Shown here: piece by piece, positions 44,853-58,290 of the stretch
How positions within the stretch are numbered: position 1 is the first letter of the stretch
Layout of the letters: every line of letters starts with the position of its first letter
Assembly (NCBI GenBank): GCA_000507305.1
Contig: DF239019.1
Span: forward strand, 142,001-206,000
Reading direction: 5' to 3'
From: Breviolum minutum Mf 1.05b.01
Taxonomy: Eukaryota; Sar; Dinophyceae; Suessiales; Symbiodiniaceae
Length of the DNA stretch: 64,000 bases
The notes under the pieces: generated by a model
What the model was told of the DNA's origin: nothing
Database searches by the model: none
Seen by the model: the letters and a program-made list of their open reading frames with translations, nothing else
Made by a program: the position numbers and the translations under genes

Positions 44853-46449
44853 ATGTGCTGGTTTCTGGTTTCCAACGAAATTACTTCCAAATGACTCGTT
44901 TTCAGTGAGTTTGGGGTGTCCACTATTTTGAGACAGCCCTAAGGTGTTCACAGCATCAATCTCAAAGTGCTCTGGTATCTGTTCTTTGGAACGCAGGATC
45001 TGAATTGCAATGATGACCCAGCGTTAATTACACCCCTGAAAAACTAACATGACAATGGAAGAACAACCGTTTGAAGATGTATCTCCTATTAAGAATGGTG
45101 ATTTTCCGATACATGGTTGATGATTGGCACAAAAGACACCTTCTTGTATAAGCTTCAATGTGGATCTGATACTGGGATGATCAGTTGGACTTATGTCCCG
45201 ATTTCTACCTCCGGTGATGAAAATCACCGAAGCATAGTTACAAGCCACTTACAAGTCCCTTGCTGCTCAACTGATAATTCAAGTAATACACCAACCTCAA
45301 GGGCACTGTTCGTGAGGCTGGGTGGGGTCGTAAAATCATTTGCCCAGAAAAAAACAAGCAATATGAACTTGATTTACTTGATGGAATCCTTCACCCCCCC
45401 CGAAAAAATAATAACCCCAGAAATCTGCGGCTAAAAAACTCCATTTACGCTGCTGCCTGTAGCAATCACCACTTGAAGCCTCAACCCAATTTGGCATCCT
45501 TCAACCTACTGTATCCACATGACCATACCCGTTCGAGGCCGCCACATCAACAGCTACTCGGAATGTGCCTGGATCATCACAGAAGGCAGTGACCAAGAGA
45601 TTGATGGCATGCGCTCCTCGGATTGATGTAGTTACACTAGGGCCATACGGTGAACTTGGTTGATACCTACTTTTTGGAGGGGTAGTGTTACTATCAATCT
45701 AAAACAAGGTTCCTCCTGTTTGATGATAATAGGCATTGTTGGATCTGTTGACATTTGTGGCAAATGATGATATTCACAAAAAACTCTAGAGCGGAATGTA
45801 AAACATAATCATTTCAGTCTCTGAAAAAATTGTGCTACAGTGGAAAAAGATGGAAAAAGCGACCCTGTTGCAAAGGAAACAAAGTCTACCAGGAAGCCGC
45901 TAGCCGCTTTTCCACTTGTAACAATCAGCAAGTAACCCATTTACGGCCCATGAACAGCTTTCTAACGTCCATAATCAAGAAGGGCACTCTTTCGGCTGAT
46001 CAGTAAATTCATAAATCAAGATACATCACTTGCTTATGAACTAATCAAACTCGATTTGGGAAGGTTTCTACGGAATCTCCAATTCAAAGTGGGATCATGT
46101 GAGATCATCCATACAATCTGGATTCGTGGATGTTACAGCCAAAGCAGTCTGATGTCAATTAGGTCTTGTTTTCTGTGACTGTCTAGCTCGAGGGGAAGCA
46201 ATGACAATCTAGAAAGCCTGTGTCTTTTGTCATACATGTTTAAATTAAGTGTTACATGCCATCATGAATTTCAGGTGATCTGCTCGTTTACGTACTGCAT
46301 CATGTGGATTAAGTATAAGTATACAGTATACCTATGTACATTACAACATACACATCTATGTAGGCATAAACATATTGAATCTTAAACAAACACGATGAAA
46401 ATAATCTAGATTCATCCATGTTTCTCCTATCATTCCCACCTTTTCCTAG

Positions 46450-46558
46450 GAAGGTGCACGGCTTTCCAATTGCAACCAGGCACTGGTGTCAGGATCGCAT
46501 AAATCGACACAAATGCAAGGCGGCACGCCATCGCCCATGGAGGACCTATGGTTTCCTG
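46450..46558 (+). CDS. Candidate exon, unknown protein
   Basis: 109 nt after the best pyrimidine-tract acceptor in this part of the window (CCCACCTTTTCCTAG). It encodes a segment with EGARLSNCNQALVSG and MQGGTPSPMEDLWFP, and ends before GTTAGA. Function unknown. Confidence 0.4.
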
Positions 46559-46968
46559 GTTAGATGCCTTCGTTGTTGGTAAAGGGACCTGAGGGACCTC
46601 CAACTAGATATGTTTCATAACCGGAGGGTTGAGTGTGAAACTTGGTATTCAGTCTGTTGGAGTCAAAGTCATATTTCAAAGACGTAGAAATCCCTCTCCA
46701 ATAATGATTTGCTAGACAGTAAACCACCAAGCTTTATGTAACGCTAGCAGTTGACTAAGTGAAACAAATCATGGGTGGAGATAGGTGAAGTCATATCTTT
46801 TTGCGTTTGCATATCTATGATGTCAGGTTTCGTGCATTGATGGTACTGTGTTCCAAGTCATCAGTTGATAGTTAAACATCCACTGAAGCCTGAACGCTTG
46901 GATAGATACACATGTCTGCAGAATCAGCATTACAAAGGTCACAATATATTAATATGCTCATGACGACG

Positions 46969-47104
46969 TCGATGACGACAATGATGCTGATGTTTATGAT
47001 GATCAACATCATGATAACCAAAATGATGACAATGTTGATGAGGACAATCTAGCAGGATGATCATAATGATAGTAACAATGCTAGTGATAGTGATAGTTGT
47101 AGCG
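46969..47104. repeat. Degenerate GAT/GAC trinucleotide tract
   Basis: An imperfect GAT/GAC/AAT trinucleotide array, likely a decayed microsatellite. The aspartate-rich translation (DDVDDDNDADV) is not taken as coding. Confidence 0.5.
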
Positions 47105-48122
47105 AAGAATACGCCGCTTGCTCTGAAAGAAATCATTCAGCCAAGCCTCCTATGGACGGTCCGTCCTTCCAGAAATTAACCCGACCAAGATATCCGCAAG
47201 GCTCCACATACAACACCGAAAGCGAACTTAATCATCCTCAGCCCTTTAGCACTTAGCTTGGTCAATTTCCTTCATTTTGGCAGTTCAAATAAACACAAAC
47301 CAAGGAAACAAGTAAAAACAACACCGAATAAGAGCAGCGTGATATTAACCTGCAACTCCAAAAAACGTCAAAAGCATGCTGAGTCACTACGATAAGATCA
47401 CCAAGATCTAAAGTATAAAACGCCAGGATATGACACCCCTGCACCATGGACCCCAGGCAATGAATGAGGGATATTTCTTCACCTTCACCATAACACGATG
47501 TCTCCCAAAACAAGAAAAAAGGGCTCTACAACGTCCATCTCTTCTAGGCCCCGTTGCTCCCATCCCCATTTGTTAAGCACTGAGCTGCCGCACGGTTTCT
47601 CAGTCCCACCACACATGAACTTGGCTCCCTTTAACCTGTGTGTCAGTGTTTCAGCCAACGAGTTGCAGGACAACGTTGGGGGGTGAACACCTCCTTGGTT
47701 TGTCTCATCTAAGCTGTGAGCTGTGCGGAATTGTCTCAGAAAAGCGTTTAAGTGTCTTAATTCAATCATATTCAATCTACAGGTGGAATATAATCTTTGT
47801 GTTATAGAAGTGTATGTATTAAGTATAAATATTTGAAATATATACTGTATACAGTATATACCGATTTAACCTGGGATCATTTCACCTTTGTAGCTTTTTT
47901 CAAGTAATTTGACGCCCAAAACATCTTTTCTTTTAAATCTCGCTGATTTCTCCAGTAATTTTTGCTAAGGAATTCTGGTGCTCTTAAGGTCTCGACTTTG
48001 AGTTTCAACATCCATGGGCCAGGGAAGATTTCCCCAACCTGACTTCACATTATCCGTGGAATCCTTGAATCCTTAAACAATTATAAAGCCCACCAACTTC
48101 TCTGTGAATTCGTCAGTTCTTC

Positions 48123-48235
48123 ATTCTCCCTGAAACTCAAAAATCGCCCCTGAAAAATCAATAATTGGAAGATGATATAGTAAATTTCCTTTTGGGCTCC
48201 GGCCTGAATTCAGGGGTTATGTCACAGGGAAGGTA
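48123..48235. mobile_element. Foldback MITE family A copy
   Basis: Left arm TCTCCCTGAAACTCAAAAAT then CGCCCCTGAA; right arm TTCAGGGGTTATGTCACAGG then GAAGGTA. The internal block is GGAAGATGAT...ATTTCCTTTTGGG. The left TA has mutated. Confidence 0.7.
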
Positions 48236-49790
48236 CCTCATAGCCCACGATAGGAAAGAGCCAAGGCACTGCTGCAAGGCCAATGTAAAGTCATTGGGTG
48301 GCGACCTGGAGAAATTCATGGGGAGGTTGAAGGGTTGAAAGGTAGATCAGCTTGGTGTGTACATCATGTGTACATCAAATACAAGTGGGGGCAACCAAAG
48401 AAAATTGAAAAACAACTTCGAAGGGTTCAAAATCTTATTCAAAGACTTGGAACTCAGAGTTGATTCTTACTTATGCCAAAGAAAAGGTTGACCTTGAGTG
48501 TACTCTCCAATCGATCTAGCAATGGGCAGTAGTGTTGTGCACAACTCACGTCCCCAACGGACCCACGGATCCACAACAGACTTCCAGCTACTCCACCACC
48601 CACGACCAGCTCCGCCCAAACACAACGAGATCACGCCTTGCCCATTCCATTAATGCTGGCTTATTGGATACCTGGCATCAAATGAAAGGCAGCACAAACC
48701 TTCCAAAACATCAGCTGGCCCTGGCGTCATTCTACATGGGTATAGATGTATATAGATAGGAACCTCATACCAACATCTGTAATGCGGAACTGCATCTCAG
48801 AACATGACCTCAAGACTCGCCAATGGGTCAACGTATGCACATCTTTCATGAGATAAGCTTCAAGGGACTAGTGATTGTGATACCATCTAGAAAGCCAAGA
48901 TAGATGCCAAGAAAATCCACTTTGAATGTAGATGCACTATATTTCCTGTGGGATTTCAGAATTTTCAGCCTTTGTTTCCTATGTTTCCTGGAATGTATGT
49001 CCACCTACTGCACTTGATCTAGCGATTGACTGGGGAGTTGGGGCTCTCAATAGCTTCACTGTCCCCGCAAAGAAAGAGGCAACACCCCTAAACAATGCAG
49101 GGTCCCAAAAGACAAGTACTCCTCCAATGTCCCTCCAGCCATCACTTTTGAGGAAGTCATTTTTCAGGGATTTTTACTTTGAGGTGTAAGGAGGCTTCTT
49201 TAAACAATCACTATAGCACTTCATGACACTTGACAAAGTTGCCTAGTGAATTTGTGCTTGCTTCATAATTCGCCACCACTTGGGAAGGTGAATTCACGCA
49301 AATCCACCCCTGAATTCTCTGGATAAAACCAGCCTACCGAATATACAACGTATATACATTACAAACCCATAATGGCGGATAAATCCTTTGTGTGTAACTT
49401 GGGTAAAATCCGAAGGGTTGATCTTGACTTTGCCTTTGATTTTGGGATAAAAGTTGCCTAAAAAATCACCACAAACCCACACACCCGTGACGCCTCCATA
49501 CCAAAACGCCAGTGCATCAAACGTTCCGCAAACACCGCCGTCTTGTTGGGATCTTTGCCACTGACGACCTTGTCAGAGCTTGGTGGCTGATTTCCGTCTG
49601 GAATTCAATGTCTCTTTGCAAGAAACACCACATGGGTGTGCCTGAAAAGTAGAGACCCCCCCAAATTCCTTCAGAATTGGTTGTTTTACTTGGATCTTAG
49701 GGGCCTTATTTTTGGGATATCCTCACATTCGTTTTAGTCCAATCCGAGTGACGTTGTTCCAACTCTGCTCATTCAAGGGTGCCGTGTCAG

Positions 49791-49893
49791 GCGCATCACA
49801 TGGGTGTCCTCAACAGCGCAACCCTCGACAGGGACATCTACATCTTCACAATGAAACATGCCCAGCCCATGGCGAAAGGGTTCTCATTGGCTA
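49791..49893 (+). CDS. Candidate exon, unknown protein
   Basis: 103 nt after GTGCCGTGTCAG, encoding HMGVLNSATLDRDIYIFTM and KHAQPMAKGFSLA, before a GTATGC donor. Third codon positions are strikingly C-rich, unlike the surroundings, which favours this strand and frame over two other open frames. No family recognised. Confidence 0.45.
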
Positions 49894-50208
49894 GTATGCA
49901 TATATGCCTTGCTCAAACCACCAAGAGCGACCACCAACAAACAGTTTATGTCGTTACAGCGTTCATTTTAACCAATGATTAGGTTGATGGTTGAGTTAGG
50001 GTGGTGGTTTAGTAATCCTGCGAAGAATCCATGTGAAAACGGTTCTGATTTGGAACATGAATATCCCACCAGGAAGGTGAAAACCATCAAAATGGTTCCC
50101 ACCAAGCAGCTAACCTGCTGAGTATCTACGTTGCATTTTATACGTCCTCAGGTGGTGAAAAATGGGGCCAATGGTTGAAAGAACTTGAACTCATAGATAG
50201 AATTTGCG

Positions 50209-50797
50209 ATGTTCAACCACTTGCAGCATGCAATCATGGTAAACCAAAGATTGAGCTTGGCCCGATCTCCAAATCCAAAAGTCATATCATCTCCTGGGTG
50301 GAGGGAGCATCCCAACAAAAATGTCAGAGCTGAAGAGTTTTCCAAACAAAAACTTCAAGGGTTGGTACACTTTAGCCTGCTTGAAATAGATTCATTTACA
50401 GAATTTTCTACATGTAACAGAGCAGCTTCCGAGGTCTTGAACGACAGTGTCCATTTGGCATTTTGGAAGCTACAAGTAGAAGCAAATGGCTCTACCAAAA
50501 CATCTTTACGGTATGTCATGTACATCATTCTTTTTTGTGAGTTGGGGTCAGCTAATTTTCCAGCACAGCCATACAAACACGAAGTACCAGCCAGCTTTCA
50601 AATCCCAATATCTGTCCTGTGGTGCCGCCACACAGCCATGGTTGTGTCTTCAACTGAAGCAACAAGAGGTTGTAGTCAGCCGGAGCCTCGGCTACACAAA
50701 GCACCAAGTCGGGACAACATCACGGCAGCACAAATATGTGTGTCTACTACAGAAATGGGACAATGCCAGGCCATTATGTCCTGTCAATGAAGGCTAA
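50209..50797 (+). CDS. Two overlapping unassigned open frames
   Basis: A 193-codon frame (50209-50790) overlaps a 103-codon frame (50486-50797) on the same strand. The second has the more protein-like end (TKHQVGTTSRQHKYVCLLQK). They cannot both be coding. This may be a relic of a coding exon or of a transposable element. Confidence 0.22.
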
Positions 50798-50932
50798 AAA
50801 CCAACACTTTCACTATGCATATTTCTCTGGGGCCGGCACTTGTGCAACTGGAATTGTTGTGATCAAGCAACAGTCGCGCTTGCAACACCTTTTGAAGCTT
50901 TACCTACTTAGGTAGGGGCTGCTGTGTCACCC

Positions 50933-51028
50933 TACCTCCCATTGCTCCCTGAAAATTGATGGTTGGAAGATGAAATTTCCTTTTGGCATGGCCTATTTTA
51001 GGGGGATATGTTAGTTTTAGGGAGGGTA
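50933..51028. mobile_element. Foldback MITE family A copy
   Basis: Internal block GGAAGATGAAATTTCCTTTT and right arm ATATGTTAGTTTTAGGGAGG then GTA. The left arm is partly decayed. Confidence 0.68.
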
Positions 51029-53495
51029 CAGACATATGGAATCTATATGTGACTCACACCAAAACATGTCCTACCAAATCGTCTCTCCATCCTCATCACG
51101 TCCCATTCTGTGATACAGATCGGAACAGTCAAACCTACTGAAGCAAAACATATTCTTCCGATAGAAAGCAAGAATTGCACTACTGATATTTCAGAAGAAT
51201 AGGCTAACATAAACAACATGCACAGCTTCAATGTGCGGATTGAATTATTTGAGTGAGCAACACATGCGTAATTTCATGGGAATGAATGCCCACGCCCTGC
51301 ACTTGACCCTCCAAAGTAGTACTGTAATTTCTATAGGTAACTATTGACCACCATTGTCACTTCACTTAAACAGGCTGGCGATTAATGCCTTATTTCTAGC
51401 CAGTTGGCTCTCCACAAAATCAGGTTGAAACGGTTTGCTTCCGAATGATTCCAGCACCATTTGGGAATGGAAATCAACAATTTAGCCTCAAAATCTACTG
51501 GATTTCTATTGCAATGAAGCATGTTTGATGATTCAGGGGTTCCTAATTTCAAAACACACACCCACTGGTTGAAGCACTGGATAATTCTGGAAAGAAGGCT
51601 TGTTCCCTCCAATGAAGGTCACTGGGTCTCGGGGTGATGGATGTCTAGCTTCCTTCCAATTGACCTTGACTGTAACCAAACCTTGCAGCAAACAACCGTG
51701 GGTAAAAATCCTGTGAACCATTTTTTTTAGATGAAACTACACAAACACATCAATTTATTTTGGGGGCAACGCTGCTTTGCTCATGGAACAGCCGCGATGA
51801 CGAGGCACACTTTGTGCATAGGTTTTCAGCGCTCCATCACCTCGTGAAGATGCCGAGGTTGGTATGAGGGGGCGGAATCTGAAAGGATCCAACTGGGGTG
51901 AAATACAACCTGGAAAATGATATAACATTTTGAACCTAAAAATCACCCAATTGCAAAGGAACATCATCTTCTATACACCTCCATTTTTGGGTTCAAACTG
52001 TTAATATTCCCAAGTGTATCATGGCCAAATTCAAGGACAAAAGTGTATGCCACGACCTTGGAGGCCTAAAAATTCCAAATCTCGAGGCTCATTCCTGTTG
52101 ATGGCTGAAATCTTGGGTAGGTAGTTCATCCCATTACAAGATCTTAATCAGTGGTCGAATACTATGCTGATAATATATAGAACTATTTAAAGTGATTTAC
52201 AACATCATGTCTGCAAACAAACATATATAAAAATAATATAATCTATATATATATATACACATACATGCATTTATATCATAAATACGTGTTTCAGGTACCT
52301 AAAGATGCAACCACTTTGGCACCTAAAGATGAGTGATGTCGCCTGAATGACGAGGCGAATCCGTCCAACTTCATGAGTATATTGTAATCTTCCAAATGAT
52401 TGACTCCAAAACTGGTGCTTGGAAGATCGGATCGACATAGTTCCCATTTTTTGCGTTCCCAAAGTGGTACCCTGATTTTTAGGAGGCTTGATGACCATGT
52501 TTTTCTCTGGGGGAAGAAGCACTCCCTCCCTCCAGGCGCTTGGTCTCCAGACTCAAGACAAAGCCATGCAGCTGTTGTGTTACTAAGCTCTCCAAGAAGA
52601 CCTGTTCACCAAATGGCTATCCATGCTACCCCAGAAGTTCACCACATTGGTTCAATGGATGTTTTTGGAGAAGGGTACACAACCTGTATACTTGTTTTTC
52701 AAACTTGAGTGGCTTCACAAGTTGGACCTATAAACAAAATCATCACGGGTCCTTCAGATCTTGAATCTAGTAGTTGTTCAAACTCAGTTAAGGGTTGGAG
52801 AAACGCCATGTTCAACGATGGCAAACATTCCTTGGCAAAATTTCACTCCTCACTGACTGGACAGGGTTACTTCCTGGATTTGTTTTGTCACGGGTCCATG
52901 CACTTCATACATCTTCATGCACATCATCACTATGAACCTCTTTAAGATCAACGGTTTTCCAGAACACTACTTCCAGTATATGGAAGATGAACAATTATCA
53001 TCCACTTGAGCCCCGGAATCTTGTCAGGTCCGAACAAACAAGTAGCTTTATAGCATGAAGATGGTCCCGCTTTGAAACAAGTTATCTCGCACCCCAAAGT
53101 AAGATTGCCTCAGATAAAAATAACACTTTAAATGTATGGCGTCTTGGAATGCATACCTTGTTGAATTTCAAGTGTCCATGGTACCCTCAGATTTGCCTGA
53201 CTCCATGTTTCAGTATGTGAGCAGTGTTCAAAATGGAGTCCTCCACCTGTACACCCTTTTGAATAAGGATTTTATCTAATCATGAAAGGGCTATCAACAT
53301 GGGAGTATCATCTCAAAGCTGCCAACTCCAGTCACATGGCATTGAATGTTGCTCGTGTTTAATGGTCAGGCAATGTATGCCACTTCAACCAGTGTTGCAC
53401 AACCCTTCTTACATTCCAGTATACTTATTTGCATTTTGGGGATCCTTATGAAAATGGATTGTTTAAAACAAAACACACAAGTATCCTTATTCATA

Positions 53496-53619
53496 TACAC
53501 TCCCTGAAACTAACAAATCGCACCTGAATCACTAAGGTTGGTTCCAGATGTAATTTCCTTTGGGGTAGTTAGCCTCCTGGGAAACAGGTGCTATGTTACT
53601 TGTAGTTTTTGGGAGGGTA
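53496..53619. mobile_element. Foldback MITE family A copy
   Basis: Left arm TACACTCCCTGAAACTAACA; right arm GGTGCTATGTTACTTGTAG...GGGAGGGTA. TA at both ends; one of the best-preserved copies. Confidence 0.75.
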
Positions 53620-54841
53620 ACCAGACTTCTTCACCTCCTGGATAAACACTCCAACCAGGGTCCACGAAGCGCCGAAGCGCCACACCTCTTTGTCGACTTG
53701 TGAAGCACTGGCAGTCGCCCAGCCCTGGTCACCATGGTCAAACCAAGCAGCAGGGGGATGGCAGTTTACACATCACATGTTCGGGATATTCAACACATTA
53801 AATGAGTTCCCTGGAGGTGCTCCAACTGAAACTACGTACGCATATGTGTATACACATATGTACATAAATATAAATACAAATAAATACACATGTATGTATG
53901 TATATATACATATCAGAAATGGTTGCAACATCTACCACAGTGATTTGCAGGGTTCTGGGTCAAAATGCCTTTCCATTTCACTATAGCCCTCATCCTTGGG
54001 TCGAAATGGCTCCCCCCCTTGCTTTGATAGTTTGGTTGTTTGGTGTATATATATATATATACTGTACTGATCCTCTTGATCATTGACCAAATAGGCACAG
54101 AGCGTAGGGAACTGAAACAAATACCTGGGTCTATTCAAACAATGGCTTGGCAAAATCGCTGGGCTGCATTCATCTTTATCTACCCTATGCAAAGCAATCA
54201 TGCTGGGGCGTTGGGATGAGATATAAGCACCAAAAACATCCAAAATTCTGAATGGTGAATATCTGAATATCTACACAAACAATCTACTTTGGTTAGTCAA
54301 TTCCAGGACACTGCCATTTGGATACCATACTTTTGAAAAGATTTTTCTATATAATCGGGGGATTCATACCAAACCGTCCCCGAAATGTAAGACGTTTGGC
54401 CGTCATGCTATATGATGCTATATCAAGTGAGCCGATCCAAGTGGTGATCAGAACTAGGATGTTTGAGCCATATGTGGAGGTAATACACGAGGGTGAAACA
54501 ACCAACGATAACTAAGCACTTATGTTGCTCACCTGATTTTTGTCATCACCCTATGAAATCTCAGAAATCCACTAGCAACCTGGATTGGCCGATCATCCAC
54601 TAGTCTTCAGCAATCTTGAGCCACCCATCCAAAAACAATATTAGTCAAATTGGAAACCTTGCCCAAGTGAGTTAAAAACAAGACATGTTTGAACCCCTCG
54701 TGACATCCTGCTATATGAAGCCTTACGAACCACCCGTTGCCCAACTAATAATTCGCTATCAAACTTGGAAGCATCATGCCCTTCACAACGAAATCTATAA
54801 GCAGGATCGTTTTAATTAATCGACCCACACAACTCGAGTGA

Positions 54842-54962
54842 TACCCTCCCCAAAACTCACATAGCCCCTGAAAATAGGCCGGGCCCCAAAAAGGAAAATT
54901 CATATTCCAAACATCAATTTGCAGGGGCTATGATGCTATGATGTTAGTTTCCGGGAAGGTAT
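54842..54962. mobile_element. Foldback MITE family A copy
   Basis: Left arm TACCCTCCCCAAAACTCACA then TAGCCCCTGAAA; right arm GCAGGGGCTATG...TTAGTTTCCGGGAAGGTA. A short internal duplication (GATGCTAT) is present. Confidence 0.75.
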
Positions 54963-55559
54963 AATCATCCCCTAAAAAACACGCATGTCACCAGCATGGT
55001 TTGGATTGACCTCGGCATCCAACGTGGCCGCGCTTAAAACCTCGGTGAAAACATCAACGGCATCACCCGTCGTACTTAAATCGATGTATCATTCTATAAC
55101 GAATCAAATATAGACACCTATGTCCATTTATCTATGGATATATCTACCAATTCTATATGCAGTATTATCATATCATATATGATCATATATGTATATTCTG
55201 ATGGCGATCTGATCTCTTACACGGATTCAATTGTGAACTAGCCAGGCTAGGTGATTCCAAGCATCCAAACCTCCAAGATGCGATATGATTTGGCACAGAT
55301 CTGGATACATCAACATCTTTCAGTAACCTGGATTTCCCTGCAATAGTCAGGTAAATCCATATACAAAACTACCTATATTTTTTTGGTGGAACTCCATCGC
55401 ATATGATGGTCACATCTGGATGTCCATCTTCCAGCACCCCAGGTGGCCAAGATAAATCATCGAGGATCCCAACAAAACACAAGGTCTGCCACAAACGGAA
55501 GACCTTGGGCTTCAGAGTTGAGATTCAGTGGTAAGCCTACAAAGGGCGAACTGGTCAAG

Positions 55560-55648
55560 CAGTTCAGTGTGGATGATAAGGCTAGGGTAATGTCAGGACA
55601 ATGTCAGGGTTCCTACAGGAAGCTTCAAACTTCGGATGGTTTTGCATG
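55560..55648 (+). CDS. Candidate terminal exon, unknown protein
   Basis: After a GGTCAAGCAG acceptor the frame reads FSVDDKARVMSGQCQGSY and KLQTSDGFA to a stop at 55648. The composition is plausible, but no family or partner exon was identified. Confidence 0.22.
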
Positions 55649-56569
55649 AGCAACCAAGTTTCAATGCAAGTGTATTTAGCCACTGAAACCAATAACAATC
55701 ACACACCTAAATACGGTCTTCTTCTGGTTCATATTTTGGGCAGTGATTATCCCGTGTATATACACATATCAACGCATATCATTATATCTTACATTAAACA
55801 ATCAGGACCCGAGCCTGAAACTAACCAAAGAGACTCTGCAGCCATTTGAGAAACCTGTTCTTCCCTTGTACATGACTGATGTCAAATTCAATTCCATCTT
55901 GAACATAATTCAATACTAATAAAGAAAATAAAAACATCCTGTCAACGTCACAGCATGTCATTTGACTTACTAGTATCTAAGGAAGTCACATATCCTATTC
56001 CACCAACCTCAAAAGTGCTGACAAAACAAATTCCTTTCCAACATACTTGGCATTTTCTCGCCACGTCTGTCACGGCATTGGCTAGACCTTTTGTCTGCCT
56101 TCGTTTCAAGGCGAATCTGCATTGGCGGGGCTATTTCCTGACACAAAGAGCCTGCCTCCCGAAGTTGGGGTCAGAAGGAAGATGGTGAACTTACAGTATA
56201 TTGATTTCGTCTCTGAAGAAGGAAGAAATGGGTCGACCTCAAGTTTTGGGGATGGAACATAAAGCACCAACCCTGACCGAAAGGAAGTATTTCCTCCAGT
56301 TCCTCAGCTACTCTGGTGTTTGAACGTTCGAACATTAAAAAGAAGTGAAACCCAAGCAACTTGGCCCTCAGCAACAACTCTTTACCCACGATGACGTTAG
56401 TCATGTTCATTAGTTTGCATGATTCCCAACCTTCTTACAGCAATAAACTTCAAGAACACATTATCTTGTGTCTTGAGATATCTACAAGATTTCCCTCACA
56501 ACATCCCACAAAGAACATCAACAACATGCTTGAACAACGGCAACATAGTCAAGTTGCAAACCCTCAACA

Positions 56570-56775
56570 CTGAACATTGTGTCCGCATCTTCCTTCCATC
56601 ACTCTTCGGAGCTTTGCTCGAAACATGTCTTCATTGTGCCAGGACAGTGGAGCTCTTGGAACGCAAGGCCATCAGGGAGAAGAGGCCCAGGCAAATCCTG
56701 AGTTTCATTGTTGGAACCGTTGAAACATCAATTCTTCCACCCTGCCAAACCACTGAGAAAATCCTCAAAAAATAA
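56570..56775 (+). CDS. Candidate coding segment, unknown protein
   Basis: A plus-strand frame with LFGALLETCLHCARTVELLE and RKAIREKRPRQILSFIVG. A second plus frame and one minus frame are also open over 56.64-56.72 kb. Likely some coding content, but the frame is unproven. Confidence 0.22.
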
Positions 56776-58058
56776 ATCTGATGCCCATCATTTCCAGGTC
56801 CAACAAGTGACAGGTTTGTCGAATACATCTATTCAGTGAATGGCTGGTTAGTGGTTGAGGTGAGTGAATTTACTAGGCAAATCCCCAAGTGATATTGGAG
56901 TCATTAGAGCTTGCTTGGGATAGGAAAACCATCAATCTAAGCAAACAACCCAAGCATTTACTGAATTCATATGAATTTATCACCCATCCCAAAAATATAT
57001 ACATTTGTACATGTGACTATATGTTTAATATGTACACATGTCATACATCCAATCAAATATCAGCTATCAGCAAAACCCTTCACCTATCAAATCCTTAAAT
57101 CCTTGAGCAACCCCCAAAGAACTTCATCCCTTCCTTTGCTTTCCTTGCTGGCAAGACTCAGCCCAATGCCAACAGTGAACTCGATAGCGCCCATCGGGAC
57201 CTCCAGTCATTGGGTGCTACCAGAAAGTTTTGGACACTGTCTTCCTAGGATGAACCAAACAAAACCATGTTTGGAGTCTGGAGACTAGCAAATGATAAGA
57301 ACACAGTGAGATCCTACTCTTCGAAGCAACTCATCCACAAAGAGGATCTATCATCGACAAGTCCAGGGTCTAGCAAGACACACCGAGCGATTCGGGTGCT
57401 CCAAATAGCTCCCTAGAGAAGATCCAATCATTCTCCCGTGATATCACTGGTACTCAAAGATATAACTGCAATTTTCTACGAACAAGAAAAAAACAGAATC
57501 TTTCATAGCTGGATCACAGCACCCTGCTGCAGAATATAGAATCTATTCGTACTTAATCTGGCTGGTATGTCTTGGTCAATTAATTGGATACTCGAGGTTC
57601 AAGTTGCTGGTTTGCCATTCGTGAATCACCACCCACCACCAACCAACTATTGGTTGATATTGCAATGATATTGTCATGGTTGATTTCTGCAACATAAATC
57701 GCAGTGGATAGAAGCAGCCTACTATTCGAAAACAATATATAATGATAGTCCTTTGACTTGAGATAAGGTGGCTTACTATTGCAAGGCGAAAAGTCCTGAC
57801 CTTACGAACCAAGGATTGTTTCGCGGTTGATGTGACTTTAATGTACTGTATTCCAGTGTTCTGGAAAGCACAGCATTATACAACAGGATTGGATACTGGG
57901 AAAACCATCTTTGATGTCTTCCACTAACAATATGCTACGAAAAAGTGGTGATTTCAATCAAGGGCTCATGGTCCATTGGTATTGTTTTGGCAAGGCACAT
58001 TAAAACAAAAAGATCATAGAAACCTGAATCGTCTACATCCAGAACTTTGAGTCACAAA

Positions 58059-58136
58059 AACAGGCAGAGCTGCTGCGCGGAAGCAGCATTCTGCTATCAA
58101 GACTGCACCATCCACCCCAGGCTACCAGAATGACCC
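58059..58136 (+). CDS. Candidate exon, unknown protein
   Basis: A GC-rich segment after ACAAAAACAG ending before GTGAGA, with the frame AAARKQHSAIKTAPSTPGYQ. A second open frame exists. Function unknown. Confidence 0.3.
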
Positions 58137-58183
58137 AAGTGAGACGTGGTACTTCATGGATCTAAAAGACGAGCAGCTCTTGC

Positions 58184-58290
58184 TGTTTGCTTGTTTGCTT
58201 GCTAGAATGTTCCTTTTTTGTTTGTGTGCCTGTGTGTTTGTGTATTTGTTTCTTCTGTTTGTTTCTTTGCTTTCTTTGTCTCTTGGTTGT
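58184..58290. repeat. TTTG/TG-rich low-complexity tract
   Basis: T- and G-rich tract built from TTTG, TTTC and TG units. Open frames over it are compositional. Confidence 0.6.

Noticed and set aside
46969..47104. Aspartate/asparagine-rich reading as a low-complexity protein exon
   Set aside because: It is a degenerate trinucleotide array open in several frames, without splice or composition support.
47485..47775. 96-codon minus-strand frame and 62-codon plus-strand frame as exons
   Set aside because: Both strands look equally protein-like and no family or phase partner decides between them.
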